Shown here in pieces: positions 54,901 through 64,000 of a stretch of DNA of 64,000 bases. The notes under the pieces were generated by a model. That model was not told where the DNA came from, ran no database searches, and was given only the letters and a program-made list of their open reading frames with translations. Each line of letters starts with the position of its first letter. Within the stretch, counting starts at the first letter, position 1. The DNA is from Platynereis dumerilii. Taxonomy: Eukaryota; Annelida; Polychaeta; Phyllodocida; Nereididae. The stretch lies in the NCBI GenBank assembly GCA_026936325.1, contig JAPTHN010000003.1, positions 81,953,006 through 82,017,005 on the forward strand, given 5' to 3'. Position numbers and translations under genes: made by a program.

Positions 54901-57900
54901 AAATGTATCAACCAACCCAAGTAATTAAGTAAGGTTAGTTGATACACCGAACCCTGATGGACAATGCATAGAAAAAGTCACATGCCTCTGCCTTGGTAGG
55001 ATACTATAAAACCATATGCCTTCACCAAGCTACTTTCTGTTCCCATGGATGCACACCCACTTCCATTTTGAGTCAGATCTTATGGTTGACCTGTTGGGAG
55101 GAAGAGATCTCAAGACAAGTTCAACCTAAAATTCATCTACAGAGCTTTTTCATGTAAATTCCTGAGTAACACCTAGCTTTATGATTGTTCGAATATTCAG
55201 GGTTGCTATTTTTCCCAGGCCAGCCAACAAAGCCGAAACCAATCTCCTGTATCAACAAACCCATCCACTTGATTAAATATTTCAGAAAAGAGCAGGGCTC
55301 TGGACCACAAGTTACACTAGATCATCTTTGGTGGCTTATAAATAATCATTTTCACCTACTTTATCCATATATATACTAAGTTACTCTGAATGATCCCTCA
55401 CTTATAGCGAGAAAAAAAAACATGTAAGTTTTCAGCACAAATTCACTCAGAACAATAATTATTTAACTCGGAACAATAATTTTTGCATTTTTTTGCTTTT
55501 CTCCTAAATCTTGATTCTGATTCTATTTTGACCTAGATGAGAGGATGTGTTTTTTTATTCTGCTTCTAACAAATGGCAACACTTTCTCAAATGACCAGGA
55601 GGTGGGTCGTATCAACTAACCTTGCGTATCAATTAACCTGCTTCTCCGCTACAAATTGATGACCACATAAGTTACAGGTGATTTCATTAGTACGCGATTC
55701 TAAGATTCTAGACACACCAAATACATGGCATTTTTGCTTAATCTGATTGGTTTAGGAACAATAGAACGTCACACAGCCAATACAGCAAACGTAGCAAGTG
55801 CATGTATAGCATTGATTTATCACAGGCAACTGTGATTGACCAGAATCGCGTGGTAATGAAAACACCTGTAAACAACAACATGCAAAATTTGAGCCAAATC
55901 GGTTTAGATTCAGAGCTTGTCTTTTGTTTAAAGTTTATAATGTAATTCGTCATTCGCTTAACTGAAAAAATTGGTCAATTCATGGGACTTCTGCAACAGA
56001 CTGGCACAGACCTGTGTAATACGGAGGTGCATGCTGTACAGATACTGAAAGTTACAATTACAGCGCATAAAAATCTACAATACATCAAGAATTTTACCTT
56101 GTCACCAGCAACATCTTGGATTTCCTGGAACAACTTTTCCTGAATTTCTTGTTCAATAGCTAAAGTGTAGAGGATGAGGGACATCAAGATTGAAGTGGTG
56201 TCATACCCAGCCAAGAATACCAACATTCCATTTGCTGTGATCTCCATCATTTTCATTCCTGAAATTTTGCACATCATGAGTGAATAATAATGGTCAATTT
56301 GTCCGGGGGGGTACCCAACTGGATCTTTATAGCACGGGTGTGTGGCACAGTGTTCTGAAATAGCCTATTGTATTGACATAAAAGACAAGAAGTCATCAGG
56401 AGTCATTAGGAAAGGACTCAAAGGAGACAAGTAATCTGCAATTAAGAATGACACTCTTCACTTAACAGTTCATGGCAAACTAGACATTACATGATTGCAA
56501 TTTCCAAGGCAAAACACCATTGTGTGATGTCTAATTAAGAAGGGCACCCTGTGGTCAGTCTCCCCTGGACAAAAAAAAAGTTACCGTATGCTTGGGTCAG
56601 GACATTCTCAAGATTGAAAACCTATATTTTGAGCTGCACATCGATAGTATGAATTCAATGGCACTTTTGGTTTTGCCTAAACAAAGTTAATTCAAATTTC
56701 AAATTTTTCTAAAATAACAGCAATGCAGTATGGTTAATTACCAAGAATTTTTCACCATACCTTCCTTTGTGTTTTTCTCATAAGTTGCTCCAAATTCCTC
56801 ATTTTCTTTTATCTGTTCCTCGGTTAATGCCAAATTGTGTGCGTTCAACATTAACTGCATTAGATCTGAGCTGCCTCCAGAGCTTGACTTCTTTGTTTCC
56901 ATAGCTTGAACTGTAACCTGAATTGGAATAATTTTTTATAAAGATTCAGTTTGACTTTTTTGAGCCGCTTCATCTTATTTTTACATGTGACGGTATTTGT
57001 GATGGCATTCTACATAAAGGAGATGTAAGGTATCGGTGATAGGCATTGTGTTGGTTCATATTCTGACTAATTTTTAAAATGGATTTAACTGTCATCAAAT
57101 CATGTCATGGGTGATAATAGGGGTAGTGGCTGTTTTACCCCAATATGGGGCATAACCACCCGCCCCTGGAAAAAATACAGTAGGGGGGTGACAGAAACAG
57201 GAGGGAGATTTTCAAAAATGTACTGTTAATGTGTGAGAAACTTGGGAAGGGTTAGCATAGATTATGTCATTTGGGCTGTCTTGAAAAACCAAAAGATTGG
57301 TATTGGCGGGAGCGTCCCGGAGAGAAATATCTCAGAAGTCATTACCATAGCAAAAGTGAGGACACTGATATGATTTGATACTTTCCAAGTCAAGAGCACC
57401 TGCATTTTCATCAGAAAGGGACATAGTATCCTTCCACCAGATATGGAAATCCTCCAGTTATTTTTGTTGCTGGTACCTTGGGGGAGGGGTTATGCCCCAT
57501 GGGGTGGGTGGTTATGCCCCGAGCATGGGGCATAACCACCCACCTTGTACCAAAAACTATTTCATATCCCTGTGCTGTAAGGGAGAGTCATTTGATGCTG
57601 CAGGTAGGGGATATGAAAGTGCTCTAAGAGTGCGTCATATTGCCAATTGGAGTTCTTAATTGTGTTGGTAATTATCATCCTGTGAGACATTTTGTCTTAG
57701 GGGGGTGGTTATGCCCCACTCTCCCCTACTATGGAGTCAATTTCGAAAAATCAAATCTTATAGATCTCTTTTTATATCTGTCATGAAATTAATCTGTGAT
57801 CTAAATATAACCTTCCAATCAGCTTTCTCAGATCATTTTGGACAGCCACCGGTTAGGGGGAACCAGGGCACATTGGAACGCAAGGGCAGTCATGATCACG

Positions 57901-60900
57901 ACTCGCATTTTTCTGTCTGGCTTTAAAAGGATAGGTGCAGCGACTGCAGTCTCATTGATTATACCTTGTATTTAAGCTCAATAGCATTGGTGATATTCCT
58001 GCAAACTTCTGAGTTGCTCAGTGCTTTCAGCATTGAGCAAAATTAGTAGACGTTAAAAGCGTCCCAATGTGCCCCTGTTCCCCCTACCCCTACAACATGA
58101 AGAATCCAGCATGATGAATCGATGATCATGATAAACACATAAATAAGAGATTGGACTCAGTGTCGTTGAGTGACCAAATTTATAGCCTTTAACCTGTTCA
58201 AAAAATCCCAATGCGTCTTTAGGGAACATCTGCATACCCATCTTCTTTGTTATGTTCGTCAGAAATGGGAAAAATACTGAAATAAAAAAATTGATGTTTG
58301 CTGTCTTACTAAATACTTTTTTTATTAAATGAAGTGGTATTTACAAATTGACACTGCATTTTCAATAATCTTTTTATAATTGCTTTTTTTCTGTTTTATA
58401 TGATTTACATTCTGCTATTCATATATTATCGTACAATTCCACAGATCACGTGATTGAATAAATTGGTTTATGATATATAAATAGACTATTCAGACATGCC
58501 AAATGATGAAATATAATGTGGAAAAAAAGCTCATACTCACGGCTTATGATCACAAACGGGCTGAACAAGGCGAAATCAAGAATTTTTTTTGTCATTTTAA
58601 CAAAAGTGTTGTCTGGATTCCGTAAACTGTCCACTTCTATGCCGTACGTTGTAGCTCCTATGACATCCATGGTGTAGCATCCGGAGAATCTGTTGCGCAA
58701 ATCGAAAGTTATTATTAACTGCAATTGGACACAATTTATTTGAAGAAATTTTAATTAAAATAAATCCAATTTTAGTCAAATTCTACCATAATCGTGTAAT
58801 ATCTGTCACTTCACCTAGGCCTATATATTTATGATAATCATTGTTGGTATATCACAAACTTTCATTTGTTTTATAGAATACATACTGCTTTGTGTCAAAT
58901 GCCTCTCCAGCAGTCTTCGTTGCTTGACCAATGTTCTCAGCCAAAGATTTTCCGCATTTGTTCATCTGGGTCATCATCTGTTGAATCCAAATAAAAGAGA
59001 AATCACTTGTGGGCACTTACATCATTAGTGGAATTGATTGCTGAAGTATGTGTTGTGTGAAGGAACAATTATTCTCCTTGGGTGAGACATAACAGTAAGA
59101 TACCCTATTTAAACCTCTTACAAGTTTATATTGAATAATGTCAAAACCACAATGTTTTTAAATAGTTCTTATTCTTAACATCCCAAACAGTCACAGAAAC
59201 AAGGCTCATACATAATGTTAATGAAAAGCTTCAATTAAACTCGCTTTTACTTCTGACACATATATATCATCAAATATTACCAGTTTGAGTTTCCCTGAAC
59301 TGAATGTTGGGGTCATCAAGTTACGGACTCTCTTCCAATCGTCATCTTTCAAAACTGTCAGGAAAGAGTTTACGACCTCACTTCCATCTGTCAGTGACTG
59401 AAAGACAAAACAGACCAGAGGCATCAGTTTCGCTAAACAGTGTGGTGGGGGAAATGGAAATCGAAACCTTCAAGGCAAAGGTCTCAGTCACCCTTACTTT
59501 TTTTTCAAAAGTCAACATCCATGCTTTGGCCAAAAATTGATGAGGCAATTGCCCCACCAGCCCCACTGAATTTGATATAATATGTATCAGGGCAATTCCA
59601 TAAAGTCCGATTTACAGATTTGACACTTTACTAGGCAAAATTTCATCGTAACAGTTTTGTAACTATCCATGCATATCCACCTTAAATCTAAATATCATGA
59701 ATATAGTGCGAATCAGTTTGTGTCCAGTTTGAATATATGTATCACCCTTCTGTTGGTAAATGTGTCAAACTGTTTGACCAATATTTCTCTCAGGAGGTCA
59801 TCTCTGGCAACCATTAACCCAGGGCTGCTTCCCATGAATGTTCTGAAATGATATAGTATGCAAATACCAAAACTTTAGTATATATACAAATATGTATAAT
59901 TCTCAAAATTTTGGTGCAGAATATAACAAATAGTGGATGTTGAGTCAACCAATATTGAGTTTTATTGGCCTTAGCAGGTAATATTGGTCTCGGCCTGTGG
60001 CCTCGACCAATATTACTTCTTTGGCCAATAAAACGCAATATTGGTCTCCTCACCATCCACTATCTATATAATATATAAACTTTTTAGAACTGATTGCAGA
60101 TTAGAACCATAACTCAGGTTTCAGTAGATGAAAAACAAGTGCTTCCAGAAAAGCTGTTGTTGGCCATCAATGACCTCACAACAGGACCTAACAAACACAT
60201 TGAAACGACGTATCAATTTTTTGATGAGTTGTATGACATGTCAAATGGCTTTCCCTGCAAGCATTGCTAGTATCAGTAAGGGAAATTATCACCAGCTGAT
60301 GACAATCAATTTCCTCAGCCCCACATGACAATCACCCTAGCACTGTCATCACCCTCCCATGACACTCTCACAGTGTCATGGCCTAGCCATGACTTTGGCA
60401 GTGCTCAAAATCATCTTTGACTGGCTATTTAAAAAGAACTACTGCAACTATCACTTCCAAACTTGGTATAAAGTTGTATCACAGTGTCAACTAACTCTAT
60501 GAATTTTGGCAGACCTATCCATTACATAATGAGGAAAAGAACCTGAAGGCTCCAGAGAAATTAGGTAATTGTCATCAGCTGCTGATGACTATGCAGTATT
60601 TCGTGAAATTGGATAGAATTAAGTCCTGCAACTGACATGCTGCTGTGTGGTGAGGATGGCTGAAAAGAGATCAGACTTCCTTCTGAGACCCAACTGATCA
60701 ACCCCACACACTCTATCACCCTGTCAGGGCCAGGACTTGGCTGGAATTGCAATTGTCCTCATAAGCTGGTAATTTCCCTGACTGAGTATAGGAAATACTG
60801 AATGTAAGACTTCTGTAAGTGTCCGTCATTTGTCAACTGTAACTGCAATTGTCAGATTCAGGACGAAGTGTCACTTTTTACACAATGAAACAGGCAGACA

Positions 60901-63623
60901 CCAAGAGCTCTTTGCAGATTGGCTGTCCACTGGAAAAATTGATTAGAATTATTATTTTCAATTTGCACACTGGCTTTGCCACGTCATTGACAGTTTTCTG
61001 TTAGTCTCCTAATCTTCTTATTTGAGCTTATTTGATGAAGTACCTTGAGTCATTTAATTATTTTGTTTACTGTCACCTATGCTGCTAGATATGATGAGCA
61101 TTGAGCACTGAATAAACTGATTAACCATAACTGACATACAAACATTTTTAAGCCAGTGACATAACTGACATTACAAAACCAAGTTGAAAGTTAATGTTGA
61201 ACCTGTTTGGACCGCTGACCTGGAAGCAGCTCTAAAACTGCATATTCCTGCAGCAAATAGAATGCATGAAAATTGTTTATCAAATATGGTGGATGATGAA
61301 ATCCATTGTCTTATTCCCTGGTAACGAATCTTTCTGCGAAAACATGTTCTCAACAGTCACCAAATTAATTTTGCTTGCAGGAAATAATGCATATGCTCCA
61401 ATGATAGATGATGGAGTCTCTAGCTATGACATCACAGTTTTCACAGCAACGGTGCCGGAACAGGGGGGGGGGGGGCAGAGGGGGCAATTGCCCCCCCTGC
61501 CCTTGGCCAGGAGGGGCAGGGGGGGGGGGGCAATGTTGCCCTTTTGATCTCAAAGAAAAAAACATTATTCGGCCTAAATTTACAGTGAATTCAGGCAAAC
61601 ATTTTCAAGTATATTCAAAATTATTATTGCGACTACACTCAATTTTTGTCAAGCGTATTAGATTTGCCCTTTCTCTACCGGCCGCCCCTGCCGCCCTCGT
61701 TTCTCTCTGGCACACCTGTTTCACAGTGAGTCATTGAAAAATATATTTATATATACATATGATGAAGGATCAAACTTATAAAGTGATCATGAAAGTTTGT
61801 GTGTCTTATCCTAAAGGGAAGTTACATACCCGTACAAAGGCCCATACTTCTTATGACGCTCCTTTTGAACTTCTATCAACCGCTAAGATGAGAACAAACA
61901 ACAGTGTCACATGATATAGAAGTAACGGATGTTGTACGATTTATAAGTAAAATTTAGACATAAGGAAGACCACCAAAGTTGGCAATCTGTATTTTCCATA
62001 AATGAGCAAAATGTGTCAAAAGTTCACATTTTTACGATTTTTAGCTGTCGGTACTACATTTTAGCAAAAATACTTTACTTTGATAATCTAAGACCATCTT
62101 AACCAAAAACTGATTTTTTAGAATATCGTCTTAATAGGGCATATATATAATTCTTGATTTTCTTAGTTCTTTCATTGCAATGGTGGGAAATTCAAATGCC
62201 ATTTTGTCAAAGTTCGATGTTTCGTATCATCAATGTTTGAGGTGCCATATCTTTGGATTGGATGGAGATATCAAGACATATGATGCATCATTTTAAAAGC
62301 CAAATTCCAGTAGAACAAAGTCATTTTTCCAACTGAATGAGATAGCAGGCCTTCTTTGAACCCATTTTGGTGGAGCAGGTCACAGATAGTATAGCAGGTA
62401 TGCATAGCTTGTATGACAGTCAGCAGACTAGATAGATAGCTAGACAATAGTAGACAGACAGCTAAACAGACACCTAAACAGACAGCTAGAGCCATAAAGA
62501 TAAATTGCTTGATTTATTGATTGATTGTTGCAAGGTACATGTATGTAAACAGTAGCTTCTTACTTTAGTGAAGCTTTCTAACATAGTGCCAAATATGGGG
62601 TATGGTTTTGGCCCTGGGATGCCTTGCTCTTTAAATCTGCCATGATTCGAGGTTGTCAGCCTGGAAAGAAACAAGCACAGGATTCAATTTATCACATCTA
62701 CGGTTCATATCGTAATAAACAGTTCAACAAAAATAAGTCGCCCTTTGGATAAACTTGAATATATGAAAGATTCCTTCACTGATTTTTATGACAGTTGCTG
62801 AATTATAGCTCTGCACATCGACCTTACATGTGTGTATTTATAGCTCAGTGACATTATTCCTGGCTGATCCAGCAGTCTTCGAGTGAGACTAGCCTACACC
62901 TGTTTTCAAAAATGCATGGCTTTTCCAACAGATATGAACAATTTCATTATCCATGGCCCCCCGCCCTTAAGATGAAATGGTGTCCACCTTAGGACCCATA
63001 TATGTTTTCTTAATACAGTATACCAAATTCAAGCGCTAAAATATTGAGTGGTATACTGGCAAATTATACTTGCCGCAGGTAAATGTAAATGTTTTTCTTA
63101 TAATGAAACAATGGCAAGTGGTCATTACTTTTCCATCAAATTTCTGCCACATAATTTTGTGTTGATTAACCAAAATCAGTACCCCATGCTTATGGAGTAC
63201 TACCAAAATGTAACATTGCATTTTGCTGTTCTGTATCTAGATAGGAATGCATGCATGCAGTGGCTATGCATGTGCACTTATCATTATAAAATGCACAGTT
63301 TTCCTTGCACATCACACCTGTGCATTCCTAAATATAATTTCTTGAAATCGTACTGTGCAATTCAAAAATGATTTGTCTATTTGAATAAATGCAGCATGAT
63401 ACGGCCTATGTTACAATTTATACCACCAAATATCAAAGCATGGATAGCCTATTTGTTAGTGTGTCATATAAACATAAACATGTAGAAAGTAGGCCACATT
63501 CTACAGTCACAATACTTGCATGTTTTGGAAATGCATAAGTTGCACTTACATGTAAATCAATACAGCAAGGATGACAACAACCAGAAACCAATCAGCAATT
63601 TGGATAATGCCCAAGATATTCAT
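51971..63623 (-). CDS. CYP-3: CYP3-clan cytochrome P450, 14 exons
   Basis: Third paralog, 515 aa. Exons, 5' to 3' on -: 63550-63623, 62564-62660, 61830-61882, 59746-59842, 59281-59397, 58886-58977, 58541-58689, 58194-58276, 56761-56917, 56098-56258, 54136-54224, 53885-54022, 53301-53463, 51971-52048. Lengths equal those of CYP-1 and CYP-2 except the last exon, which ends VPRSE (one residue more). Seen: membrane anchor, hinge GIPGPKPYPIFG, FSGCYTMDVIGATTYGIEV, I-helix AGYDTT, ExxR (ISETLR), PERF and heme loop FGYGPRNCIGMR. No disabling change. Divergence from CYP-1/2 is concentrated in exons 4, 8 and 9 (for example SSPGLMVARDD, LTNITKKMGMQMFPKDALG, ETKKSSSGGSSDLMQ), plausible sites of substrate or membrane contact. 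Introns hold at least five small DNA elements. Confidence 0.95.
54716..55655. mobile_element. Element with repeated GTATCAACTAACC motif
   Basis: Left CAGGGGAGAGGCAGGTTAGT and right AATTAACCTGCTTCTCCGCT are inverted ends. The word GTATCAAYYAACC (or complement) recurs at about 54906, 54932, 55242, 55609 and 55626. No coding capacity. In CYP-3 intron 10. Confidence 0.5.
57118..57728. mobile_element. TAGGGG-ended element with repeated GGGGCATAACCACCC motif
   Basis: TAGGGGTAGTGG at the left and CCACTCTCCCCTA at the right, with TA at both edges. GGGGCATAACCACC or its complement occurs near 57147, about 57486, 57508, 57527 and 57704. Two copies in the middle are arranged head to head. No coding capacity. 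In CYP-3 intron 8. Confidence 0.65.
57854..58086. mobile_element. TAGGGGGAACC MITE, 233 bp
   Basis: TAGGGGGAACCAGGGCACAT and ATGTGCCCCTGTTCCCCCTA are inverted ends bounded by TA. Interior matches 42660-42880. Compatible with a TA-targeting (Tc1/mariner-type) MITE. It ends 108 bp before CYP-3 exon 8 (in the intron). Confidence 0.8.
59588..59634. repeat. Solo end of the gggcaattc MITE family
   Basis: CAGGGCAATTCCATAAAGTC and the following bases to about 59634 match the inverted termini of the element at 25869-26130. No partner end found nearby. It lies in CYP-3 intron 4, between exon 5 and exon 4. Confidence 0.6.
59947..60044. repeat. Palindromic hairpin, accaatatt family
   Basis: Outer arms ACCAATATTGAGTTTTATTG and CAATAAAACGCAATATTGGT, inner arms GTAATATTGGTC and GACCAATATTAC, apex CTCGGCC-TGT-GGCCTCG. 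In CYP-3 intron 3. Confidence 0.75.
60274..60784. mobile_element. 511-bp CAG...CTG element with repeated CAGCTGATGACAAT motif
   Basis: CAGTAAGGGAAATTATCACC and GGTAATTTCCCTGACTG are inverted ends, with AGTAT directly flanking both sides. ATTGTCATCAGCTG-type words recur at about 60287, 60568 and 60753. hAT-like ends but a 5-bp duplication. In CYP-3 intron 3. Confidence 0.6.
61447..61718. mobile_element. hAT-type MITE, 272 bp
   Basis: Ends CAACGGTGCCGGA / CTGGCACACCTG are imperfect inverted repeats, flanked by TTTCACAG at 61439-61446 and 61719-61726, an exact 8-bp duplication. It contains long G and C runs that create spurious Gly/Pro-rich frames. In CYP-3 intron 3, 112 bp from exon 3. Confidence 0.82.
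62400..62490 (+). repeat. TAGA/CAGACAGCTA-type short tandem repeat
   Basis: Degenerate tetranucleotide and CTAAACAGACA words in CYP-3 intron 2, close to exon 2. Confidence 0.8.
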
Positions 63624-63662
63624 TTTCAATTGGATATGAGCTCCTCAGATGTTATGGTCTGC

Positions 63663-63672
63663 TATATATATA
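63663..63672 (-). promoter_or_regulatory. TATA box of CYP-3
   Basis: TATATATATA on either strand, 40 bp upstream of the ATG, the same distance as in CYP-1, predicting a leader of about 15-20 nt. Confidence 0.55.
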
Positions 63673-63699
63673 GGCCTATAGACCGCTGGTGCTCTCATG

Positions 63700-63739
63700 T
63701 GACCTACTTGACAGCATGGCCACTATATTTAGTCATGAC
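63700..63739 (-). promoter_or_regulatory. CYP-3 conserved upstream block with AGGTCA half-site
   Basis: On -: TGTCATGACTAAATATAGTG, then GCCATGCTGTCAAGTAGGTCA (half-site at 63700-63705). Same order of elements as upstream of CYP-1, 28 bp upstream of the TATA box. Confidence 0.5.
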
Positions 63740-64000
63740 AAAGTTGAATGATTTTGTATGAATCAGATATTTCTAAGCATAAGATACAATTAATCTATTT
63801 TGCATACATGTGATTGTGAACCAGCAAGGATTCAAAACTGGGACGGTGACCTCAGTGGTATACTGGATAATTGTCAATATCCCAAATCTTTCTCTGAAGT
63901 GAATATTTTTTGCATTCGTTTTACGATAAACTTGCATGGCAAAGTAGGTCTAATATCTGGAGGTTATTTTCGATTGATGTATCATCTTCACGGACGCTCT
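63740..64000. other. Upstream flank of CYP-3
   Basis: AT-rich DNA at the window edge. A short tgacctcagtggtatactgg near 63847 resembles a pol III A box but has no B box behind it, so I do not call a SINE or tRNA. Nothing else recognised. Confidence 0.5.

Noticed and set aside
59438-59568. Possible 131-bp CAGTG...CACTG MITE
   Set aside because: Short inverted ends are visible (CAGTGTGGTGGGG / CCCCACTG), but the flanks show no duplication, so evidence is too thin.
61365-61737. Gly- and Pro-rich frames
   Set aside because: They lie in a hAT MITE with poly-G and poly-C runs.
16791-63623. Possibility that one of the three P450 genes is a pseudogene
   Set aside because: All 14 exons of each gene join in frame with usable splice sites, and all catalytic motifs are present.
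63840-63900. Possible tRNA or SINE head (tgacctcagtggtatactgg)
   Set aside because: Resembles a pol III A box only; no B box or cloverleaf follows.
1-64000. CRISPR array, operon or bacterial origin
   Set aside because: Introns, poly(A) signals, LINEs, SINEs and MITEs show an animal nuclear genome. The tandem repeats seen are minisatellites and lack spacer structure.

Overview
This is a AT-rich stretch of an animal nuclear genome. It has multi-exon genes with GT-AG introns, many degenerate DNA transposons and MITEs, LINEs, tRNA-derived SINEs, microsatellites and long poly-G/poly-A runs. The repeat types, together with CYP3-clan P450s and a Sulfotransfer_3-type sulfotransferase, suggest a marine invertebrate, perhaps a deuterostome such as an echinoderm, hemichordate or lancelet. 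The sequence alone does not settle the phylum.

Four protein-coding genes can be rebuilt exon by exon, with every reading phase closing. A 7-exon cytosolic-type sulfotransferase (397 aa) lies on + at 7617-12949. Three paralogous 14-exon CYP3-clan cytochrome P450 genes follow: CYP-1 on + (16791-28797, 514 aa), CYP-2 on - (31113-48322, 514 aa) and CYP-3 on - (51971-63623, 515 aa). The exon lengths of the three P450s are identical, apart from one extra codon in the last exon of CYP-3, so they arose by local duplication. CYP-1 and CYP-2 are tail to tail; CYP-2 and CYP-3 are head to tail. All three encode an N-terminal membrane anchor, the AG(Y/F)DTT I-helix, ExxR, PERF and the FGYGPRNCIG heme loop, and all appear intact. 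Two share an AGGTCA half-site inside a conserved promoter block, and the third keeps most of the block. A P450 trio beside a sulfotransferase is a plausible oxidation-conjugation neighbourhood, but the substrates cannot be read from sequence.

Layout. 1-7.5 kb is gene-free, holding unclassified repeats and a 2.6-kb element with perfect 30-bp inverted termini. The sulfotransferase occupies 7.5-13 kb. 13-16.7 kb is gene-free with a ~350-bp-spaced motif series. CYP-1 occupies 16.7-28.9 kb; its introns carry hairpin repeats, a SINE, hAT elements, a TGACCTTGACCT tandem array and a G-rich minisatellite. 28.9-30.8 kb holds a ~960-bp foldback element. CYP-2 occupies 30.8-48.4 kb and is inflated by two LINEs, one split by a hAT MITE, and a tandem palindromic repeat. 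48.4-51.9 kb is gene-free with microsatellites and a broken Ty3/Gypsy integrase remnant. CYP-3 fills 51.9-63.7 kb and holds several MITEs.

The most unusual feature is a recurring architecture in the non-coding DNA. About nine regions, most of them with inverted ends, each repeat a family-specific 10-20 bp motif at the ends and inside, in both orientations. Several of these have TAGGG-type termini and TA flanks. A second recurring theme is hairpins sharing a CGAG/GGCC apex, and a third is an excess of TGACGTCA palindromes in four clusters.
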